Origin: Actinophytocola sp963840275
GTDB taxonomy: Bacteria; Actinomycetota; Actinomycetes; Mycobacteriales; Pseudonocardiaceae
Length of the DNA: 64,000 nt
Reading direction: 5' to 3'
NCBI GenBank assembly: GCA_963840275.1
Contig: CAWIYK010000009.1
Span: forward strand, 222,314-286,313
In this document: piece after piece, positions 36,042 through 44,063 of the stretch
Layout of the letters: the number at the start of each line of letters is the position of its first letter
Position numbering within the stretch: position 1 is the first letter of the stretch
Made by a program: the position numbers and the translations under genes
Notes under the pieces: model-generated
Database searches by the model: none
Told to the model about the DNA's origin: nothing
The model's input: the letters and a program-made list of their open reading frames with translations, nothing else

Positions 36042-36100
36042 GGTGGTCCAACGGTGATATCACATAGGACTCGTGAGGTGGCTGTCCGCTAAGGACCACC
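36042..36100 (+). other. Hairpin element enclosing a 12-codon ORF
   Basis: Within a 434-bp gap (35863-36296) with no larger gene, a perfect 8-bp inverted repeat, GGTGGTCC (36042-36049) and GGACCACC (36093-36100), encloses a short ORF exactly: the right arm begins at the base after its TAA. An inner pair GGAC/GTCC (36067-36070 and 36084-36087) could extend the fold. The Shine-Dalgarno AGGAGG abuts and overlaps the left arm, so folding could control translation. A second hairpin, CATCGG/CCGATG, lies at 36142-36159. Upstream, CGGCCGTA is repeated about 12 bp apart near 36010-36030. Confidence 0.5.
36054..36092 (+). CDS. Possible 12-aa leader peptide
   Basis: GTG 36054 to TAA 36092 encodes V-I-S-H-R-T-R-E-V-A-V-R. 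AGGAGG lies about 11 nt upstream, with the spacer forming half of a hairpin. I have an impression that this peptide and its surroundings recur in other actinomycetes but cannot verify it. No rightward gene follows until pyrD at 37200, so it is not an obvious attenuator for a known operon; it may belong to an independent small transcript. Confidence 0.4.
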   Translation: MISHRTREVAVR

Positions 36101-36296
36101 AACCGGACGGAATGGTTTGGCCGGCTGTGCAACACGGCTCACATCGGGTAATGCCGATGCCGTAGACGCGCGGTGTGGTCGGCGAATACCAGGCAGTCAC
36201 CCAGCCCTCGGCGCCCTCGGGGACCTAGTCCGCCCCTGGGCCTGCGATCCTCGGATCTCGTATCCTCGGTTCGCAGGAGACGGCCCGGGGGCTGTT

Positions 36297-37157
36297 TCAT
36301 TTTCCCAGGTCGTCCAGTTTCTTCTCGGCCTGCTGCACGAGCCGCCACGCCTGCCCGGCCCGCCGCTCGGCGTCCTTCACCGACCGGCTCGCCGACCCGA
36401 CCCGCCGCCGCGCCTCCTTCTCCCGCGCCTCGGCGGCGTCCAGCTCCTCGTAGACCTTCCGGACCTGTGCGGTCGCCTCGTCGGCGGCCTTCTGCGTGTC
36501 GGCGAGGATGCGTTCCTCCTCGTTGCGGTCCGCCTCGGCCTCCTTGACCGCGGCCCGCGCGTCCGCCAGCTCCTGCTGCGCCGCCTCGCGTTTGCGGTCC
36601 AGCTCGGCCTGTTCGCGGGCCGGGCGCTCCTTCTTGGGCGTGCGCGCGGGGCGGGGCGCGACCACGCCGGTCGACTCCCCGGACGGCCAGGCGGCGGCCG
36701 CCGCGGTCAGGTCCTTCGCCGAGGCGAGCCGGCCCGCGAGGAGCACCCGCGCGACCTCCGCGTCGGCGATGGCGGTGGTGAAGATGTCCTCCAGCTCGCG
36801 GGTCACGCCCTCGGTCAGCGCGGCGCCGTTGTGCTTCGCGGCCTGCTTGACGAGTGTCGCGACGAGCTTGTTCCGCTGCTGCGACAACGACTTCAGGTCC
36901 GCACCGGACAGGTTCGCGTGCGCCTCGCGGAACTCGTCACCGAGCGAGGCGATCTCGCCGACGTCGGAGTCGCCGTCGCGGGCGAGCTGGTTGGCGAGCC
37001 ATGCCGAGGTGGTCGGCTTGGCGAGCTTGTCGATGGCGGCGGCGAGCTTCGCGTCGCCCGCGGTCTTCGCCTCCTTGGCGAGCTCCTTGCGCCGGGGGGT
37101 GAAGTCCTCGCGGGCGCCGGCGTAGAGCTCGTCGGCGGCGGCGTCCAGGTCAGGCAC
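36297..37157 (-). CDS. Coiled-coil protein, unknown function
   Basis: 286 aa, rich in Ala, Glu, Lys and Arg. The N-terminal half (about 1-125) is helical with a TSAWLANQLAR stretch; a short Pro-rich linker near 140 leads to a long, highly charged coiled coil (about 150-285). No signal peptide, membrane helix or catalytic motif is seen. GTG 37157 gives a plausible N-terminus with AGGGG just upstream. It is divergent from pyrD across 42 bp. A structural or nucleoid-associated role is possible but unsupported. Confidence 0.72.
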   Translation of the reverse strand: MPDLDAAADELYAGAREDFTPRRKELAKEAKTAGDAKLAAAIDKLAKPTTSAWLANQLARDGDSDVGEIASLGDEFREAHANLSGADLKSLSQQRNKLVATLVKQAAKHNGAALTEGVTRELEDIFTTAIADAEVARVLLAGRLASAKDLTAAAAAWPSGESTGVVAPRPARTPKKERPAREQAELDRKREAAQQELADARAAVKEAEADRNEEERILADTQKAADEATAQVRKVYEELDAAEAREKEARRRVGSASRSVKDAERRAGQAWRLVQQAEKKLDDLGK

Positions 37158-37199
37158 ACCCCTATCCTGCCGCCTCGGGGGCGATGAAACGATGCTCGG

Positions 37200-38228
37200 G
37201 TGGTGTACCAGCAGGTCGTGCGGCGCGCGTTGTTCCGGATCGGCGGCGGCGACGCGGAGGTGGCGCACGAGCGCACGCTCGGGATGACCCGCCGGTTGGG
37301 CGCGTTGCCGCCGGTGGTCGCCGGGCTGCGGCGGTACTTCGGGCGGTCGGCGCCGCGCGAGGTGTTCGGTGTGCGGTTCCCCGGGCCGGTCGGGCTCGCG
37401 GCCGGGATGGACAAGGACGGCGTCGCGCTGCGGGCGTGGCCGGCGTTCGGTTTCGGGTTCGTCGAGGTCGGCACGGTCACCTGGCACGCGCAGCCGGGCA
37501 ACCCGAGGCCGCGGCTGTTCCGGCTGCCGGCGGACGAGGCCGTGATCAACCGGATGGGCTTCAACAACGGCGGCGCGGCGGCGCTGGCGGCGCGGCTCGC
37601 GGCGTTGGGGCCGCTGCGGGTGCCGCTCGGGGTCAGCATCGGCAAGTCGAAGGTGACGCCGGTGGAGGAGGCGGTCGAGGACTACCGGTCGTCGATGCGG
37701 GTGCTCGAGCCGCACGCGGACTACTTCGCGGTCAACGTCAGCTCGCCGAACACGCCGGGGCTGCGTGGGCTGCAGGACCGCGGGGCGCTGAGCGCGCTGC
37801 TCGCGGCGTTGGAGACGCCGGTGCCGGTACTGGTGAAGATCGCCCCGGACCTGACCGACGAGGCGATCGGCGAGCTACTGGAAGTCTGCGCGGCGCACGA
37901 TGTCGCCGGCCTGATCGCGACGAACACCACCATCGGCCGCGAGGGCGTCGCGAACTCCCCGGTGGCCGCGGAGCGGGGCGGACTCAGTGGCCGCCCGCTG
38001 ACCGCACGGGCCCTGGAGGTGGTGACCTTCGCGGCGAAGGAGACGGCCGGCACGCTGCCGATCATCGGCGTCGGTGGCATCCACTCCCCCGACGACGCGA
38101 CCCGCATGCTGGACGCGGGCGCCAGCCTGGTGCAGCTCTACACCGGTTTCATCTACCACGGTCCCGGCCTCGTCCGCGCCATCAACCGCCGACTCGCCGG
38201 CGCGGAGCAGGCGACCCCCCGCCCCTGA
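37200..38228 (+). CDS. pyrD: PyrD, dihydroorotate dehydrogenase (quinone, class 2)
   Basis: 342 aa, the length of class 2 membrane-associated enzymes. It oxidises dihydroorotate to orotate with quinone in pyrimidine synthesis. An N-terminal amphipathic helix (MVYQQVVRRALFRI) fits membrane attachment. Motifs are AAGMDKDG (about 67-74), INRMGFNNGG (114-123), and the catalytic-serine segment NVSSPNTPGL. FMN phosphate is bound by the late VGGIHSPDDA and QLYTGFIYHGP segments. GTG 37200 is the start. It is followed by the repeat island rather than other pyr genes. Confidence 0.95.
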   Translation: MVYQQVVRRALFRIGGGDAEVAHERTLGMTRRLGALPPVVAGLRRYFGRSAPREVFGVRFPGPVGLAAGMDKDGVALRAWPAFGFGFVEVGTVTWHAQPGNPRPRLFRLPADEAVINRMGFNNGGAAALAARLAALGPLRVPLGVSIGKSKVTPVEEAVEDYRSSMRVLEPHADYFAVNVSSPNTPGLRGLQDRGALSALLAALETPVPVLVKIAPDLTDEAIGELLEVCAAHDVAGLIATNTTIGREGVANSPVAAERGGLSGRPLTARALEVVTFAAKETAGTLPIIGVGGIHSPDDATRMLDAGASLVQLYTGFIYHGPGLVRAINRRLAGAEQATPRP

Positions 38229-38674
38229 CCGCCTGCCGGGACGGCTCACCAATCTCGAAGAGTTGGCCAGCCACCGAACTCGCGAGTCCCCGGTTCGGAC
38301 CTAGTGAGTCGCCGGTTCAGGCCTAGTGAGCCTCCCGATTGAGGCTGCGAGTGGACCGTTCACGCGCGGCGTTGGCGGCTCACCGTCCCCAACGCCAGAC
38401 CACTGGCCCTGCACCGGGCGACTCCCCAGTCTCGAACCGGAGACTCACAGCATCGGCGCCTCGACCACCCTTGCCGGGCCCCAACCGCCAACTCAGTCTG
38501 TCTGAACGGGGGACTCGCTAGGTCCGAACGGGAGACTCGCGCATTTCCAGCCACCACCCGCCGGGCCCCAACCGCCAACTCACCCTGTCCGAACGGGGGA
38601 CTCACTGGGTCCGAACGGGAGACTCGCGCGTTTTCGCCATCGGTCGCCTGGGCCCGACTGCCGACGGGGTTGGG
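38229..38674. repeat. Intergenic repeat island (GAACGGGrGACTC family)
   Basis: This 446-bp gap has no gene. Two direct copies of a unit of about 79 bp lie at 38473-38551 and 38560-38638, an 87-bp period. Each contains CCCCAACCGCCAACTCA and two cores of GAACGGGrGACTCrC. An inverted, more diverged copy is at about 38282-38331, and a degenerate one near 38403-38447. The cores give short ORFs on either strand that I regard as spurious. It resembles dispersed intergenic repeats that I associate with Pseudonocardiaceae, and sits between pyrD and the 3' end of pspM. Confidence 0.75.
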
Positions 38675-39535
38675 TTAGTGGGGGTCGGATAGTTCTCTTA
38701 GGGCTATTGCCAAGCCGGCCAAGTGGTCGGTCGCGTCGGCCAGTTCCTGCTTCGGGCCTGCCGAGGAGCTTGCCGCCACCACGCGGCCCGCGGCGGCGAC
38801 CAGGCTGCGGTAGCCGTCGAGGCCCTCGTCGAGTTGTTCGCGTAGTCGGCGGACGCCGTCGATGAGGGGGCCGCGTTCCATCGGCGGGGCGTGGTCGCGG
38901 GCCAGCTCGACGGCGGCGAGCTGCGCGGCCACCGCGCGCAACGCCTGCGCGGCCTCCGCGCCGGTCTGCTCCGCCTGTGCCACCGACTCCAGCGGCACCG
39001 ACGCCGGCATGCCCTGCGTGCCGGCCAGCTGACGGACGAGCTGGTCCAACGCCGACTCCGCCTCCGACAGACGCACCATCGGCTCGTGAGCCGCCGAGCC
39101 CTTCGGGGGCATGGCGGGCCGTGGCGCGGCGGCGACGGCCGGCTTGTGCTGCCGGTCGAACTCGTCGCGGGCGCGTTTCAGCAGGACCATCCGCCGGGTC
39201 GACCTGATCGACAGCGCGCCCGTGAAGACTGCGGCGCCGATGCCACCCGCGATCATCGTGGCTTCCGGGCCCTCGTCCACCAGCCCGGCGATCGCCAGCC
39301 CGACGTAGGCGACGACGACGACCCACACGACCGCCCACGCCATGGCCCAGCGCGACGCCCACAACCGCTTGCGTTCGAGCCTGCGGCGCTGCCGTTCGAT
39401 CCGGACCGTGTCGTCGGTCCGCCGCGCGAGTGCCTCCTGCACCTGCGCGACGACCGACGTCTTGGTCGTGTTGGTGTTGAGGTACTTCCCGACCATCTGG
39501 GTCAGCTGGTAGATGTCCCGGCCACGCGGCGCCAT
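38675..39535 (-). CDS. pspM: PspM, phage shock envelope stress protein
   Basis: 286 aa. The N-terminus MAPRGRDIYQLTQMVGKYLN and two adjacent membrane helices (about 61-87 and 92-107) flanked by basic residues match the actinobacterial PspM family (Rv2743c in M. tuberculosis). The C-terminal half is helical and Ala/Gln-rich. In mycobacteria PspM acts with PspA, ClgR and PspN to keep the envelope stable under stress. ATG 39535 has GGGGAGG upstream. It lies 34 bp after pspA. No pspN-like gene is seen downstream, where the repeat island begins. Confidence 0.87.
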   Translation of the reverse strand: MAPRGRDIYQLTQMVGKYLNTNTTKTSVVAQVQEALARRTDDTVRIERQRRRLERKRLWASRWAMAWAVVWVVVVAYVGLAIAGLVDEGPEATMIAGGIGAAVFTGALSIRSTRRMVLLKRARDEFDRQHKPAVAAAPRPAMPPKGSAAHEPMVRLSEAESALDQLVRQLAGTQGMPASVPLESVAQAEQTGAEAAQALRAVAAQLAAVELARDHAPPMERGPLIDGVRRLREQLDEGLDGYRSLVAAAGRVVAASSSAGPKQELADATDHLAGLAIALRELSDPH

Positions 39536-39569
39536 CGGCCCTCCCCTTCGGTCGAGGTCGACCTACCCG

Positions 39570-40415
39570 TCAGTTGCCCTGCGGGTTGGCCTTCTGCTCC
39601 TGCGCGACGCGCTGGGCGATCTCGGCCTGGATGTTCGACGCCGGCGACGGCGTCGCCGAGTTCGCGCCGCTGGTGACCTGCGGCGCCGAGCCGCCGCCAC
39701 CCATGGAGGCGCGGATCTGGTCCAGGCGCGACTGCCCGGCCATCTCCGTCGTCGAGGCCTGGACCTCCATCATGCGACCCTGCACCGAGTTCTGCGCCAG
39801 CTCCGCCGACCCGAGCGCGGTGGTGTACCGCTTCTCGATCTTGTCGCGGACCTCCTCGAGGGAGGGCGTGTTGCCGGGCGCGGCCAGCTCGCTCATCTGG
39901 TTGAGCGACTTGGACACCTGCTCCTGCATCTTCGCCTGCTCGAGCTGGCTCAGCAGCTTCGTGCGCTCCGCGAGCTTGTTCTGCAGCATCATGGCGTTGC
40001 GCTCGACCGCGGACTTCGCCTGCGTCGCCGCCTGCAGCGCCTGGTCGTGCAGCGTCTTCATGTCCTCGATGTCCTGCTCGGCGGTGACGAGCTGGGTCGC
40101 GAACGACTGCGCCGCCTGCTCGTACTGCGTCGCCTTCGGCTCGTCGCCCTTGGACCTGGCCTCGTCGGCCAGCACCAGCGCCTGGCGCGCCGAGGCCTGC
40201 AGCTTCTCGACGTTGCCGAGCTGCCGGTTGAGCTTCATCTCCAGCTGACGCTGGTTGCCGATCACGGCCGCGGCCTGCTGGGAGAGCGCCTGGTGCTGCC
40301 GCTGGGCCTCCTCGATGGCCTGCTGGATCTGCACCTTCGGGTCGGCGTGCTCGTCGATCTTCGACGAGAAGGCCGCCATCAGGTACTTCCAAGCCTTCAC
40401 GAACGGGTTGGCCAT
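39570..40415 (-). CDS. pspA: PspA/IM30, phage shock protein A
   Basis: 281 aa. The N-terminal amphipathic region MANPFVKAWKYLMAAFSSKIDE is typical of PspA in actinobacteria, and residues 25-220 form the long helical hairpin of the ESCRT-III-like PspA/Vipp1 family. The C-terminal tail is Gly/Ser/Asn-rich with a final helix. PspA oligomers bind stressed membranes and repair or stabilise them. ATG 40415 is chosen because GGCGGAGGAG lies directly upstream; the frame is open to 40493. It lies downstream of clgR but beyond a strong hairpin, so it likely has its own promoter. Confidence 0.93.
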   Translation of the reverse strand: MANPFVKAWKYLMAAFSSKIDEHADPKVQIQQAIEEAQRQHQALSQQAAAVIGNQRQLEMKLNRQLGNVEKLQASARQALVLADEARSKGDEPKATQYEQAAQSFATQLVTAEQDIEDMKTLHDQALQAATQAKSAVERNAMMLQNKLAERTKLLSQLEQAKMQEQVSKSLNQMSELAAPGNTPSLEEVRDKIEKRYTTALGSAELAQNSVQGRMMEVQASTTEMAGQSRLDQIRASMGGGGSAPQVTSGANSATPSPASNIQAEIAQRVAQEQKANPQGN

Positions 40416-40686
40416 CTCCTCCGCCTGCCTTCTCCGCGCTGGTCGCTTCGCTACCGGTTGCCACACGAGCCGCTTCACCGGCTGATATGGCAACGCCCCG
40501 TCATCACTGTGGGTTCCATCGTGTCAGGTGTGCGGTGCTCCCCACCACCGGACCCCGCAGAAATCAGGAGCTATTCAGGGATGGCCCTGACCTGGCGGCC
40601 CGATCTCGGGGTCGGTCGCCCACCGCACCTCGACCGGGCCGTCCCGCAGATCGCCGAGACTACCCGGGAACCGATGAGCAGGCGAA

Positions 40687-40714
40687 ACTCCGGGTTCGCA
40701 CGTGAACCCGGAGT
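40687..40714. terminator. Strong hairpin between clgR and pspA
   Basis: A perfect 11-bp stem, ACTCCGGGTTC (40687-40697) and GAACCCGGAGT (40704-40714), with a 6-nt loop, lies just after the clgR stop. The clgR-pspA gap is 320 bp; the remaining 270 bp show no gene and would hold the pspA promoter, though I could not assign -35/-10 boxes. Confidence 0.7.
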
Positions 40715-40735
40715 GTGGCCAAGCGGTGCCGACGG

Positions 40736-41182
40736 TCAGGCCGCGAAGATCGCGCCCGTCCGGTGCACCCCGAGCGACGAGTCGATCCGGTGGCTGAGCA
40801 CCGGCTGGATCCGCAGGTCGGCCAGGTTGTCCCCGACGACGGCCGGGACCAGCCGGCCACCCTCGATAGACCCCACCGACGCACGCGGTCCGGAGCGCTC
40901 GGCCCCGACGTCCGCACGCTCCGCGGTCTCCGGCAGCTCCACCGACTCCAGCGCCCCGATGTCGGTCGCGACGTGGTGCAGCAGCACCGACAGCGGCAGC
41001 TCCAACGCGTCGCAGATGGCGGCGAGCAGCTCGCTCGACGCCTCCTTGCGGCCGCGTTCGACCTCCGACAGGTAGCCCAGGCTCACCCGGGCCGCTCGGG
41101 AGACCTCACGCAGCGTGCGTCGCTGGTTGGTGCGGGCGTGCCGGAGCCGATCACCGATCGCCTCGCGCAACAGCACGGTCAT
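40736..41182 (-). CDS. clgR: ClgR, XRE-type activator of protease and psp genes
   Basis: 148 aa. The helix-turn-helix is at about 11-65 (RLRHARTNQRRTLREVSRAA, then SLGYLSEVERGRKEASSELL), the arrangement found in ClgR of corynebacteria and mycobacteria. ClgR activates clp protease genes and the psp operon under envelope stress. The C-terminal part, longer than in some homologues, ends in G-A-I-F-A-A; terminal hydrophobic residues can mark ClgR as a Clp substrate. ATG 41182 has GGAGGGAGG upstream. A matching operator lies about 100 bp upstream. Confidence 0.9.
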   Translation of the reverse strand: MTVLLREAIGDRLRHARTNQRRTLREVSRAARVSLGYLSEVERGRKEASSELLAAICDALELPLSVLLHHVATDIGALESVELPETAERADVGAERSGPRASVGSIEGGRLVPAVVGDNLADLRIQPVLSHRIDSSLGVHRTGAIFAA

Positions 41183-41283
41183 CGCGCGCCTCCCTCCAAG
41201 ATCAACAGCCCGACGGGCCGGTCAGGCACAGTGACAACGTTACCGAGACCTCGCGATCATCGGCACCGACATCACGGTGCGTA

Positions 41284-41297
41284 CGCCAAGGGCGAAC
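41284..41297 (+). promoter_or_regulatory. ClgR box in the clgR promoter
   Basis: CGCCAAGGGCGAAC fits the ClgR operator form CGCYNANRGCGWWS that I recall from corynebacterial work. It lies 102 bp upstream of the clgR start, in the cinA-clgR gap. This predicts autoregulation. Confidence 0.6.
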
Positions 41298-41358
41298 GAC
41301 CGAACTCACCTGAGTGTTCCCGACAAGTATGACAACGCCCCTGGCGTCCCGCTCGAGC

Positions 41359-41877
41359 TCAGACCTCGTCCGACTCGTCGACAAGGCCGCTGAGCAGGTC
41401 CAACGCCGTCCGGACGGCCGCCGCGCGGACCTGGTGGCGGTTGCCCTCGATCCCGATCGTGCGCACTTCCGAGGAAGTCGGGCCGGACACGCAGACGTGC
41501 ACGACACCTGGCTCGATCCCATCCTGTGGGTCCGGTCCGGCCACCCCGGTCAGCCCGATCCCCCAGCTCGCGCCGCACCGCGACCGTGCTCCGGCGGCCA
41601 GCTGCTCCGCGATCAGGGGGTGCACGGGGCCGTGCGCGGCGAGCACGGCGGCGGTCACGCCGGCCAGCTCGGTCTTCAGCTCGGTCGCGTACACGACCAG
41701 TCCGCCGCGGACCACGGCGCTCGACCCCGGCACGCTCGTCAGCAGCGCGGCGACCAGCCCGCCGGTGAGCGACTCGGCGGTGGCCACCGTCTCTCCGCGT
41801 GTCCTGAACGTCCCGACCAGCGCCGTGAGCACGTCCGCCTCGACGCCGACGGTCTCGGCGAGCGGGTTCCTACCCAC
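41359..41877 (-). CDS. cinA: CinA C-terminal domain protein, nicotinamide-nucleotide amidase (PncC-like)
   Basis: 172 aa, a stand-alone CinA C-terminal domain. Motifs include ATAESLTGGLVAALLTSVPGSS (about 31-52, read with breaks) with the catalytic Ser and Lys region, VVYATELKTELAGV, and GIGLTGVAGPDPQDGIEPG. Such proteins deamidate NMN to nicotinate mononucleotide. The gene next to pgsA and clgR is called cinA in many actinobacteria. GTG 41877 overlaps the pgsA stop by 8 bp. Only the C-terminal domain is present, not the COG1058 part. Confidence 0.88.
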   Translation of the reverse strand: MGRNPLAETVGVEADVLTALVGTFRTRGETVATAESLTGGLVAALLTSVPGSSAVVRGGLVVYATELKTELAGVTAAVLAAHGPVHPLIAEQLAAGARSRCGASWGIGLTGVAGPDPQDGIEPGVVHVCVSGPTSSEVRTIGIEGNRHQVRAAAVRTALDLLSGLVDESDEV

Positions 41878-42481
41878 GCGCGGCCCGCAGCCGCAGCGCG
41901 CGCACCACGTAGTCGACGCCGGTCACCACGGTCAGCCCGAGCGCGATGCCCATCGCGCCCCACAGCACCGGGTCGAGCGCGGCCGGCAGCGGCAGCAGGT
42001 ACAGCCCGATCGCGATGATCTGCGCGAACGTCTTCACCTTGCCGCCGTAGCTCGCGGCGATCACCCCGTACCGGATCACCCAGAAGCGCAGCAGCGTCAC
42101 GAGGACCTCGCGGCCGGCGATGGTCAGCGTCACCCACCACGGCAGCTCGCCGAGTGCCGAGAGGCCGAACAGCGCGGCCCCGGTCAGCGCCTTGTCCGCG
42201 ATCGGGTCGATGACCTTGCCGAAGTCGGTGACGAGCCCGAGCTTGCGGGCCAGCTGCCCGTCGACGTGGTCGGTGATCGACGCGATGGCGAACACCACGA
42301 ACGCGACCATCCGCCACCCGGTCGAGGTGCCGCCGCCCGCGAACAGGGTCAGCAGGAACACCGGCACGAGCACGAGCCGGGTCACGGTCAGGATGTTGGC
42401 GATGTTGACCAGGGGCACGCGTGCGACCGCGGCGCCGAGGGCCTCCGACGGAGTCGTCCCGTCCGCCGGCGTCGCACTCAC
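41870..42481 (-). CDS. pgsA: CDP-diacylglycerol--glycerol-3-phosphate 3-phosphatidyltransferase
   Basis: 203 aa. The CDP-alcohol phosphotransferase motif is complete: D-H-V-D-G-Q-L-A-R then, after eight residues, G-K-V-I-D-P-I-A-D (the D-x2-D-G-x2-A-R-x8-G-x3-D-x3-D form). Several membrane helices. It makes phosphatidylglycerol phosphate, or a related lipid, at the membrane; the paralogue in this mycobacterial locus is called PgsA3. GTG 42481 overlaps the stop of the mini-ORF (GTGA) and has GAGGGGGC 4-5 nt upstream, a Shine-Dalgarno that lies inside the mini-ORF. Confidence 0.92.
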   Translation of the reverse strand: MSATPADGTTPSEALGAAVARVPLVNIANILTVTRLVLVPVFLLTLFAGGGTSTGWRMVAFVVFAIASITDHVDGQLARKLGLVTDFGKVIDPIADKALTGAALFGLSALGELPWWVTLTIAGREVLVTLLRFWVIRYGVIAASYGGKVKTFAQIIAIGLYLLPLPAALDPVLWGAMGIALGLTVVTGVDYVVRALRLRAARG

Positions 42482-42555
42482 GTCGCCCCCTCGCAGGCTC
42501 CGTGGCGCCGCTCGCGGGCACCCTGTGACATCGACTCGCTCGCAAGCTCGCTCAT
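42478..42555 (-). CDS. 25-codon mini-ORF coupling rimO to pgsA (repeat copy B)
   Basis: This is a 78-bp frame of the same length and pattern as 32-109: start-SELASE-x-MS-x-G-x-RER-x3-ACEG-x2. The ATG overlaps the rimO stop (ATGA) and the TGA overlaps the pgsA GTG (GTGA). GGAGG lies 6 nt upstream, inside rimO, so it should be translated. Its tail (TGC GAG GGG) supplies the Shine-Dalgarno of pgsA. The 16 of 24 non-initiator residues shared with copy A and several synonymous changes argue that the reading frame matters. Function is unknown. Confidence 0.6.
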   Translation of the reverse strand: MSELASESMSQGARERRHGACEGAT

Positions 42556-43961
42556 GGGAGAACCTCCATCGGACGCACGACGAGATCGACACCCTCGGAG
42601 TCCACGACCTTGCCGCGCACGAACCGGCCGACCGCCGCGTCCGCGCAGTCCAGCAGCAGGCACTCGCCGTCGACCTCGGGGCCCTGGTGCGCGGCGCGCC
42701 CGGCCACCCCGTCCTCGTCGACGCGTTCGACCAGCACCAGCACCTCGTCGCCGACGCGGTCCTCCGCACGCTGCGCGGTGAGCTGCTCGACCAGCTCGGA
42801 CACCCGCGTGACGCGCTCGGCGACCTCCTCCGGGTCGAGCTTGCCGCCCAGGTTCTCCGCCTCGGTGCCGTCCTCGTCGGAGTAGCCGAACACGCCGACC
42901 ACGTCCATCCTGGCCTCGGTGAGGAAGTGCTCCAGCTCGGCCAGCTCCTCCTCGGTCTCGCCGGGGAAGCCGACGATCACGTTGCTGCGGATGCCGGCGT
43001 CCGGCGCGAGCGCGCGGATCTGCTCGACCAGCGCGAGGAACGACTCGGTGCCGCCGAAGCGGCGCATCCTGCGCAGCATCGTCGAGCTGGCGTGCTGGAA
43101 GGACATGTCGAAGTAGTCGGCGACGCCCGGGGTGCCGGCGATCGCGCGCAGCAGCGTCGGGCGGGTCTCGGCGGGCTGGAGGTAGGACACCCGCACCCGC
43201 TCCACGCCGGGCAGCGCGGCGAGGCGGGGCAGCAGCAGCGACAGCGCGTCCGGGCCGCCGTGCTCGCGGCCGAGGTCCTTGCCGTAGGACGTGGAGTTCT
43301 CGCTGACCAGGAACAGCTCGCGGGCACCCTCGCCGGCGAGCCAGGCGCCCTCGGCGACGATCTCGTCCGGCGTGCGGGACACGAACGCGCCACGGAAGGA
43401 CGGGATCGCACAGAACGAGCAGCGCCGGTCGCAGCCGGAGGCGATCTTCAGCGACGCCACGGGCGCGTCGTCGAGCCGCTTGCGCAGCACGCGGGGCCCC
43501 CAGCCGTGGCCGGGGACCGACAGGTCGACCGGCTTTCGCTCGACCGGCGTGATGGGCAGCAGCGAGCGCCGGTCGACCGGCTGGTGCGACGCGACCGCCC
43601 GGCCGGCGACCACGTCGTCGAGCCGCTCCCCCAGGTTCGGGTAGTGGTCGAAGCCGAGCACGGCGGCGGCCTCCGGCAGGCTCTCGGCCAGCTCGGCGCC
43701 GTAGCGCTCGGCCATGCAGCCGACCGCGACCACCTTCGCGCCGGTGCCGGCGGCGTCGAGCAGCACGTCGACAGAGTCCTTCTTGGCCGACTCGACGAAG
43801 CCGCACGTGTTCACCACGACCACGTCGGCGCCGTCGCTGTCGTCGGTCACCTCCCAGCCGCCCGCGGCCAGGCGGCCGGCGAGCTCCTCGGAGTCGACCT
43901 CGTTGCGGGCGCACCCGAGGGTGAGCAGGGCGGCACGACGCGACGGTGGTGGTGTTGGCAC
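42552..43961 (-). CDS. rimO: RimO, ribosomal protein S12 methylthiotransferase
   Basis: 469 aa radical-SAM enzyme that adds a methylthio group to an Asp of ribosomal protein S12. The N-terminal UPF0004 cluster is bound by Cys17, Cys53 and Cys82. The radical-SAM cluster is at Cys177, Cys181 and Cys184 (SGCDRRCSFCAIP). IVGFPGETEEE and MSFQHASSTMLRRMRR are family segments, and the C-terminal TRAM domain is present. The ATG follows directly after the gap containing the argA-like start region. The order rimO-pgsA-cinA-clgR is conserved in many actinobacteria. Confidence 0.95.
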   Translation of the reverse strand: MPTPPPSRRAALLTLGCARNEVDSEELAGRLAAGGWEVTDDSDGADVVVVNTCGFVESAKKDSVDVLLDAAGTGAKVVAVGCMAERYGAELAESLPEAAAVLGFDHYPNLGERLDDVVAGRAVASHQPVDRRSLLPITPVERKPVDLSVPGHGWGPRVLRKRLDDAPVASLKIASGCDRRCSFCAIPSFRGAFVSRTPDEIVAEGAWLAGEGARELFLVSENSTSYGKDLGREHGGPDALSLLLPRLAALPGVERVRVSYLQPAETRPTLLRAIAGTPGVADYFDMSFQHASSTMLRRMRRFGGTESFLALVEQIRALAPDAGIRSNVIVGFPGETEEELAELEHFLTEARMDVVGVFGYSDEDGTEAENLGGKLDPEEVAERVTRVSELVEQLTAQRAEDRVGDEVLVLVERVDEDGVAGRAAHQGPEVDGECLLLDCADAAVGRFVRGKVVDSEGVDLVVRPMEVLP

Positions 43962-44063
43962 GTGCTTCAGGGTAACTGCCCGCCTGACCGCTGCCGCACG
44001 TCAGCGGTGGTCGAGTTCAACCCGATGTGCTTCTGGCGCGGCGGACGTGGCAGGTTCAGTGCC

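Noticed and set aside
38339..38605. Short ORFs in the pyrD-pspM repeat island
   Set aside because: They follow the repeat units, lack ribosome binding sites and change frame between units.
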